Shown here piece after piece: positions 48,987-53,571 of a stretch of 53,571 bases of DNA. Location: assembly GCA_016291405.1 (NCBI GenBank), contig JAEEXG010000012.1, forward strand, positions 1 through 53,571. The letters are read 5' to 3'. The first letter of the stretch is position 1, and every line of letters begins with the position of its first letter. This DNA comes from Lachnospiraceae bacterium. GTDB taxonomy: Bacteria > Bacillota > Clostridia > Lachnospirales > Lachnospiraceae. Position numbers and translations under genes: made by a program. The notes below the pieces were generated by a model. It did not search any database and was not told the origin of the DNA. It saw only the letters and a program-made list of their open reading frames with translations.

Positions 48987-50525
48987 ATGAAATTTTTTAA
49001 GAAACACAAAAAAGGTCTCATTATTTTCGGTGTTATCGCTGCCCTTTTGATAGCCGGTTTCTTTTGGCTTAGGTCAATCGGAAACAAGGCAATGGAGCAG
49101 CTTGCGGCAATGACAAGCGAAACCGCTGTTGCAGAAAAGAGAGACGTAGCAAACGTAGTATCCACAACAGGTAAAGTGGTAAGCGTTGATTCTAAAGACC
49201 TTTCATCCATTGTTACTGGTGTAAAGGTAAGCGAAGTTTACGTGCAGGTTGGCGATGAAGTAAAGGCAGGGGATTTGCTTGTAAAGCTTGACTCAGAAAA
49301 CTTAGAAGAAGACCTTGCCGATGCGCAGACCAATCTTTCAAACACAAAAAAAGCAAACAATTTAAGTGTTGGAAGTGCTCAGAGAGCTTACAACGAAGCA
49401 GTTACAAATCAGGCAATTTCCGCAGAAAGAATCGTTAAAGATATTGAAGATGCCCAGAAGAAACTTGACGAAGCAAAGAACGTCAAGGGCTGGTATGACG
49501 ATATGTATGAAGATGCCAAGAAAAAGCTTGAAACCGCTGAAAACAATTATAACGCTGCAGTAAATGCACTCGGAGCCCTTTCTTCCGTTTCGGGAAACGA
49601 TGTGGATCAGGCTAAAAAGAACGTTGCAACCTTAAATGCAGCGGTTGAAGTTGAAAGAGCAAATGTTTCAAAGTGGCTTTCGAATTATGAAAGTGAGAAA
49701 GCCAATATTACTTCACTTGAAAAAACAATCGAAACCTTAAAGCAGAATCAGGTAGATACTCAAAGAAGCACAGATTCAAGTATCCAAGCTTCAAGAGAAT
49801 CTTTAAGCAGTGCACAGATTCAGGCTTCGGGAAGCACAAAGAGTGTTGAAAGACAGATTTCAACTTTTGAAGATCAGATAGATTCTTGCAGCATCGTGGC
49901 TCCTTTTGACGGAGTGGTTACGGATGTTGCTGTGGAAAAGGGTGCAATATATACAGGTACTCCCGCTGTAAGAGTGGAAGATATCAATGCATATGAAATC
50001 AGCACCGAAATCGATGAATTCGATATCGGAAAGATAAAGGTTGGTCAGAAGGTTGTCATTAAGACAAACGGTACAGGCGATGAAGAGCTTGAAGGCGTTG
50101 TTAAGTCAATTGCTCCGAGAGCCACACCTATGAAGGTTTCAACAGACGGTACATCAGCCGTTACCTACACCACAAAGATCAGCATTCTTACAAAGAACGA
50201 TATGTTAAAACTTGATATGACTGCTAAGCTTTCAATCATCTTAGACGAAGCAGCCGGTTCACTTACGGTTCCTTATGATGCGGTTATGACAGATGAAGAA
50301 ACCGGTGATAAATACGTTGAAATCATCGATGCAAAAGATGAAAAGACCGGTATGATTACAGCTACTCACAAAGAAATCGTTACAACAGGCTTAGAGAGTG
50401 AATATTACGTTGTAATCACAGGCGGCAACTTAAAAGAAGGCGATGAAGTTAAAATCACAAGAGATATCGCTGACGTATTTGACTTTAGTGTTTACATGAA
50501 TGAAGGCGCCACAAGCGGAATGTAA
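48987..50525 (+). CDS. MacA/HlyD-type efflux adaptor
   Basis: The 512-aa protein has one N-terminal transmembrane anchor (KKGLIIFGVIAALLIAGFFW, about residues 8-27). A biotinyl-lipoyl-like half follows (VYVQVGDEVKAGDLLVKLDS, about 85-104), then a long coiled coil (about 105-290) and the second half (CSIVAPFDGVVTDVAVEKGA, about 305-324), and a beta-barrel/MP domain to the C-terminus. It bridges the MacB-like permease to the exterior. The upstream ATG at 48972 has a weaker site; GGGAGAG favours 48987. It is the first gene of the efflux set. Confidence 0.88.
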   Translation: MKFFKKHKKGLIIFGVIAALLIAGFFWLRSIGNKAMEQLAAMTSETAVAEKRDVANVVSTTGKVVSVDSKDLSSIVTGVKVSEVYVQVGDEVKAGDLLVKLDSENLEEDLADAQTNLSNTKKANNLSVGSAQRAYNEAVTNQAISAERIVKDIEDAQKKLDEAKNVKGWYDDMYEDAKKKLETAENNYNAAVNALGALSSVSGNDVDQAKKNVATLNAAVEVERANVSKWLSNYESEKANITSLEKTIETLKQNQVDTQRSTDSSIQASRESLSSAQIQASGSTKSVERQISTFEDQIDSCSIVAPFDGVVTDVAVEKGAIYTGTPAVRVEDINAYEISTEIDEFDIGKIKVGQKVVIKTNGTGDEELEGVVKSIAPRATPMKVSTDGTSAVTYTTKISILTKNDMLKLDMTAKLSIILDEAAGSLTVPYDAVMTDEETGDKYVEIIDAKDEKTGMITATHKEIVTTGLESEYYVVITGGNLKEGDEVKITRDIADVFDFSVYMNEGATSGM

Positions 50526-50533
50526 GGAGTAAT

Positions 50534-51280
50534 ATGGCAAAGACAATTATTGACATGAAAGGAATCGTCAAGAAGTTCTTTATCGGTACTCCAAACGAGT
50601 TTGCAGCCCTTAAAGGCGTGGACCTTAAGGTTTATGAAGGGGAATTTGTGGCAATCGTCGGAGCTTCGGGCTCGGGTAAGTCAACCCTCATGAATATTAT
50701 AGGTTCTTTGGACCGCCCTACCGAAGGAGAATACTTACTTGACGGTGTAAATGTAACTGAGGCAAAAGATGCCCAGTTATCTAAAATCAGAAATTCAAAA
50801 GTAGGATTTGTATTTCAGACCTACAACTTAATAGCAAAGACAAACGCTCAAAAGAATGTGGAAATGCCAATGCTTTATGCAGGCCTTGGCGCAAAAGAGC
50901 GAAGCGAGAGAGCAAAAGAGCTTTTGGAACTTGTGGGAATGGAAGAAAGAAGGAAGCATCTTCCCGAAGAACTTTCAGGTGGTCAAAAGCAACGTGTGGC
51001 TATAGCAAGAGCCATGGCAAACGATCCTGCAATAATCTTAGCCGACGAACCTACAGGTGCTCTTGACTCTCAGACAGGACGTCTGGTTATGGACATCTTC
51101 CATAAGCTTCATAAAGAGCAGGGAAAAACAGTAGTTTTAATCACTCACTCACCGGAACTTGCGGAAGAGTGCGAAAGAATAATAACTATTAAAGACGGCA
51201 TGATTATAGGAGAAAGAAAAGGCACCAACAAAGCTCCTTCTATGGAAGCAAATGAAGAAAAGAAGGAGGTGGGTGCATAA
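50534..51280 (+). CDS. MacB/LolD-type ABC ATPase
   Basis: The 248-aa ATPase has Walker A GASGSGKSTLMNII (about residues 39-52), signature LSGGQKQRVAIARAM, Walker B AIILADEPTGALDSQTG and H-loop LITHSPEL. The highly conserved LDRPTEGEYLLDGVNV marks the MacB/LolD/FtsE group. Its stop overlaps the permease start by one base. It energises mechanotransmission rather than classical transport. Confidence 0.92.
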   Translation: MAKTIIDMKGIVKKFFIGTPNEFAALKGVDLKVYEGEFVAIVGASGSGKSTLMNIIGSLDRPTEGEYLLDGVNVTEAKDAQLSKIRNSKVGFVFQTYNLIAKTNAQKNVEMPMLYAGLGAKERSERAKELLELVGMEERRKHLPEELSGGQKQRVAIARAMANDPAIILADEPTGALDSQTGRLVMDIFHKLHKEQGKTVVLITHSPELAEECERIITIKDGMIIGERKGTNKAPSMEANEEKKEVGA

Positions 51281-52572
51281 TGTTATTCTTTGAAAACGTA
51301 AGACTTGCATTCTCAAGTTTGCTTGCAAACAAGATGCGTGCCCTCCTTACAATGCTTGGTATCATAATCGGTATTTCTTCGGTTATAGCCATTATGACAG
51401 TAGGTAATTCACTTACCGCACAGGTAAACGATTCCATGTCATCCCTTGGCGCAAACAACGTACAGGTATACTTAAACTACAAAGATACTAAAGACGAAGT
51501 GACAGAAGAAGGATATGTATTTAAGGCAGATGACCCCACAAAGGTCGCACTTAATGAATCCGATTTGTTTTCAAAGGAAATGATTGAAGAATTATGTGAA
51601 GCATTTCCCGATGAAATCTATGCGGTTTCTTTGACCCAGGGCGTAGGCCAGGGAGAAGTAAAAGAAGGCTCTCAGGTTGCATACGTTAACTTACTTGGTG
51701 CAAGCGTAGGAAAATTTATTTCCGCAAACATTGAAATGGTAGACGGAAGATTCTTTAGCGAAGCAGAAATGAAGGATGCAAGAATGCTTGCCATTGCTTC
51801 CGAAAAGTTTGTGGAAAAGCTTTATAAGGGTGTAAATGCGGAAGCCCTTGGAAAAACCGTAAACGTATATATCGGCGATAAGTTTTATCCCGTTACTATA
51901 ATCGGTATTTACAAGGTAGAGCAAACCGCCATGACTTCGGCCCTTATGGGAAGCTCAGATAAGGTTACAGACCTTTACATCCCCTTAAGAGCTGCAGAAG
52001 AACTTTCGCATAAGGATTACTATTATTCCTTTGATGTAATAGGTCAGCCCGGAGCTGATGCCGACAAACTTGCAGGTAAAATAAAGAGCTTCTACAACAC
52101 CACAGCTTACAGAAACAGCAGAGCGTTGATGGTTGATGCATTGAGCTTAAAGACCATGGTTGAATCCTTTAACACCATGCTTGGATCCATCACAACCGCC
52201 ATTGCAATAGTAGCGGGCATTGCCCTTTTGGTAGGCGGTATCGGCGTTATGAACATCATGCTTGTATCCATCACAGAAAGAACCCGTGAAATCGGTACAA
52301 GAAAAGCCCTTGGCGCCCCCAATTCTTCCATCAGACTTCAGTTTGTGGTGGAAGCGGTGGTTATATGTATCATAGGTGGTATCATTGGTATCATCTTAGG
52401 CGTTCTGGCAGGTACAGGTCTTGCGGCCGCCCTTGGAACTCCTGCATCGCCATCAGTTTCAAGTATCATATTAAGTATTTCAGTATCAATGGCAATCGGT
52501 GTATTCTTCGGATATTACCCCGCCAACAAAGCAGCCAAGATGGACCCCATCGAAGCTCTCAGGTACGAATAA
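51280..52572 (+). CDS. MacB-type ABC permease (FtsX-like)
   Basis: The 430-aa protein has one N-terminal helix (NKMRALLTMLGIIIGISSVI, about residues 18-37), a large extracytoplasmic MacB-PCD domain (about 50-280) and three C-terminal helices with NIMLVSITERTREIGTRKAL (about 325-344), the coupling segment. The FtsX-like end terminates NKAAKMDPIEALRYE. With the adaptor and ATPase it forms a tripartite efflux or peptide-export unit. A strong terminator follows. Confidence 0.9.
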   Translation: MLFFENVRLAFSSLLANKMRALLTMLGIIIGISSVIAIMTVGNSLTAQVNDSMSSLGANNVQVYLNYKDTKDEVTEEGYVFKADDPTKVALNESDLFSKEMIEELCEAFPDEIYAVSLTQGVGQGEVKEGSQVAYVNLLGASVGKFISANIEMVDGRFFSEAEMKDARMLAIASEKFVEKLYKGVNAEALGKTVNVYIGDKFYPVTIIGIYKVEQTAMTSALMGSSDKVTDLYIPLRAAEELSHKDYYYSFDVIGQPGADADKLAGKIKSFYNTTAYRNSRALMVDALSLKTMVESFNTMLGSITTAIAIVAGIALLVGGIGVMNIMLVSITERTREIGTRKALGAPNSSIRLQFVVEAVVICIIGGIIGIILGVLAGTGLAAALGTPASPSVSSIILSISVSMAIGVFFGYYPANKAAKMDPIEALRYE

Positions 52573-52577
52573 AAAGG

Positions 52578-52609
52578 AAAACACCCATCTTTGCAGATGG
52601 GTGTTTTTT
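52578..52609. terminator. Terminator between the MacAB-like operon and yitT
   Basis: A perfect 13-bp stem AAAACACCCATCT / AGATGGGTGTTTT with loop TTGC and six or more T on the plus strand. Confidence 0.92.
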
Positions 52610-52616
52610 ATTTTGT

Positions 52617-53477
52617 CTAGTTAAATCCTCTAAATCCTTTACCGATGATCTCGGATGAGTTTGTTATCATAATGAAGGCGTGAGGCTCGGTTCTTCGGAT
52701 GAAGTTTCGAAGCTGAACTGCGTGGCTTCTTTTCATAACGGATAAGACGATTGATTTTTCGTGGTGCTCGTAGGCGCCTTCTGCCTTATAGACTGTGGCG
52801 CTTTTATGAAGGGTGTTTATAATAAAGTCACATATGGGCTTCGGGTCATCGCAGATAATTGTAAAGTATTTGCAAAGGTTGATGTTTTCGATTACACCGT
52901 CGATTACAAGTGACTTTGCCATAAGGCCTGTGAATGAGAAAAGACCGGTTGTAATATCAAATACAAAGCAAGCACAAATGGTGATTGTTAAGTCTACGAT
53001 GAAAAGAGCGGTACCAATGTTAAAGTGCGTGTACTTTTTAACTATCATTGCCACGATATCTGTTCCGCCACCGCTTGCGCCCATATCGAATAGGATGGCA
53101 GCGGCAACCGAAGGAAGCACGATTGCAAAGAAAAGTTCAAGCACCGGCTGATTTGTAAGGGGGCCGTCCATAGGGAAAAGCTTTTCAGCTAAGCTTAGTA
53201 AGAGAGAAGACAGAGTGCTTACATATACTGTCTTTAATCCGAACTTTCCGCCAAGGAAAATAAATCCCAAAACCAGAAGTGCCATATTGATTATAAAGTT
53301 GTATGTTGCGGGGGTTAAAGAAAAAAGCTTACCCAGCAAAATAGCCACACCCGTAACTCCTCCGAAAGAGAAATTATTGGGGAATTTAAATACATATACA
53401 CCTATATCAAGCACTACCGTTGCCAGTGTAAGTAATGCCCATTCTTTTGCCAGGTGTAAAAATCTTTCTTTGGTCAT
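52617..53477 (-). CDS. YitT-family membrane protein
   Basis: The 286-aa protein has five to six hydrophobic segments (about residues 15-190; NNFSFGGVTGVAILLGKLFS at about 34-53, GASGGGTDIVAMIVKKYTHF near 133-152) and a C-terminal DUF2179 ferredoxin-like domain (about 205-280). YitT/DUF161 proteins are widespread in Firmicutes without firm function. The gene lies on the minus strand, convergent to the MacB-like permease. Bases 53478-53571 upstream hold only a possible AT-rich promoter region. Confidence 0.87.
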   Translation of the reverse strand: MTKERFLHLAKEWALLTLATVVLDIGVYVFKFPNNFSFGGVTGVAILLGKLFSLTPATYNFIINMALLVLGFIFLGGKFGLKTVYVSTLSSLLLSLAEKLFPMDGPLTNQPVLELFFAIVLPSVAAAILFDMGASGGGTDIVAMIVKKYTHFNIGTALFIVDLTITICACFVFDITTGLFSFTGLMAKSLVIDGVIENINLCKYFTIICDDPKPICDFIINTLHKSATVYKAEGAYEHHEKSIVLSVMKRSHAVQLRNFIRRTEPHAFIMITNSSEIIGKGFRGFN

Positions 53478-53571
53478 TAATCTAACTCCAATACATATAT
53501 TTAAATATCACCGCTAAATAGTAGCACAATGGGATTAAAATGCCAATAAAAACTTGAGATTACGGGGCATA

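Noticed and set aside
53478-53571. Further gene at the right edge
   Set aside because: Only 94 bases without a coherent frame or ribosome site; probably the yitT promoter region.

Overview
The window reads as chromosomal DNA of a low-to-moderate G+C anaerobic Firmicute, most likely a Lachnospiraceae-type clostridium. The reasons are strong AGGAGG-type ribosome sites, sigma-A-type promoters with 17-nt spacers, many stem plus U-tract terminators, an oxygen-sensitive Fe-S L-serine dehydratase, and indolepyruvate:ferredoxin oxidoreductase with a PaaK-type ligase. No rRNA, tRNA, complete insertion sequence, integrase, classical CRISPR array or cas gene was seen. The first gene is cut by the left edge.

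Layout. 0-4.6 kb: glutamine amidotransferase tail, L-serine dehydratase, NAD synthetase, and a membrane PAS-GGDEF-EAL protein with a degenerate GGDEF and intact EAL. 4.7-8.3 kb: a tandem sensor pair (7TM pseudokinase-like protein, then a kinase with an intact N-box) and a LuxR-type response regulator. 8.4-11.0 kb: SPFH, TFIIB-type zinc-ribbon and small membrane proteins resembling the Bacillus YdjI/YdjG envelope-stress module without PspA. 11.1-12.9 kb: aspS. 13.0-19.1 kb, minus strand: a complete branched-chain amino acid ABC transporter (livK-H-M-G-F), a cytidylate-kinase-like gene and a TetR gene with its own operator-promoter. 19.3-21.4 kb: a YhhN-type membrane protein, then 650 bp of non-coding DNA holding hairpins, a 16-bp tandem repeat and a strictly periodic inverted-repeat array, then a PD-(D/E)XK-like nuclease. 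21.5-25.7 kb: iorA-iorB-paaK-ACT operon for aryl-pyruvate/aryl-acetate metabolism. 25.8-35.4 kb: an accessory zone with XRE-zinc-ribbon regulator, unknown protein, XRE-DUF3990 ADP-ribosyltransferase-like protein with partner, MFS transporter, Phd/ParE toxin-antitoxin pair, SF0329 protein, NADH pyrophosphatase, YbaK deacylase, HEAT-like protein, a truncated SF0329 copy and two orphans. 35.5-42.6 kb: DegV and MarR (minus), then TetR and an HdeD-MMPL-heptad-repeat operon bracketed by two inverted copies of a structured repeat. 42.7-53.5 kb: DUF2161, GH2 glycosidase, DUF975, a YtrA-type regulator with its ABC transporter, a MacAB-like efflux set, and YitT.

The best candidate for an undescribed system is at 20.15-21.39 kb. 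Five units of TTGACTAA-N20-TTAGTCAA repeat at exactly 74 bp (forward arms at 20155, 20229, 20303, 20377, 20451; reverse arms at 20183, 20257, 20331, 20405, 20479). The 20-nt and 38-nt intervals differ between units, and a compensatory change in the last unit keeps its stem paired. Directly downstream is a 265-aa protein with the features of a PD-(D/E)XK nuclease. A second notable item is a roughly 90-bp G+C-rich repeat core found twice in inverted orientation, each copy enclosed by long inverted arms whose sequences differ between copies but remain self-complementary.
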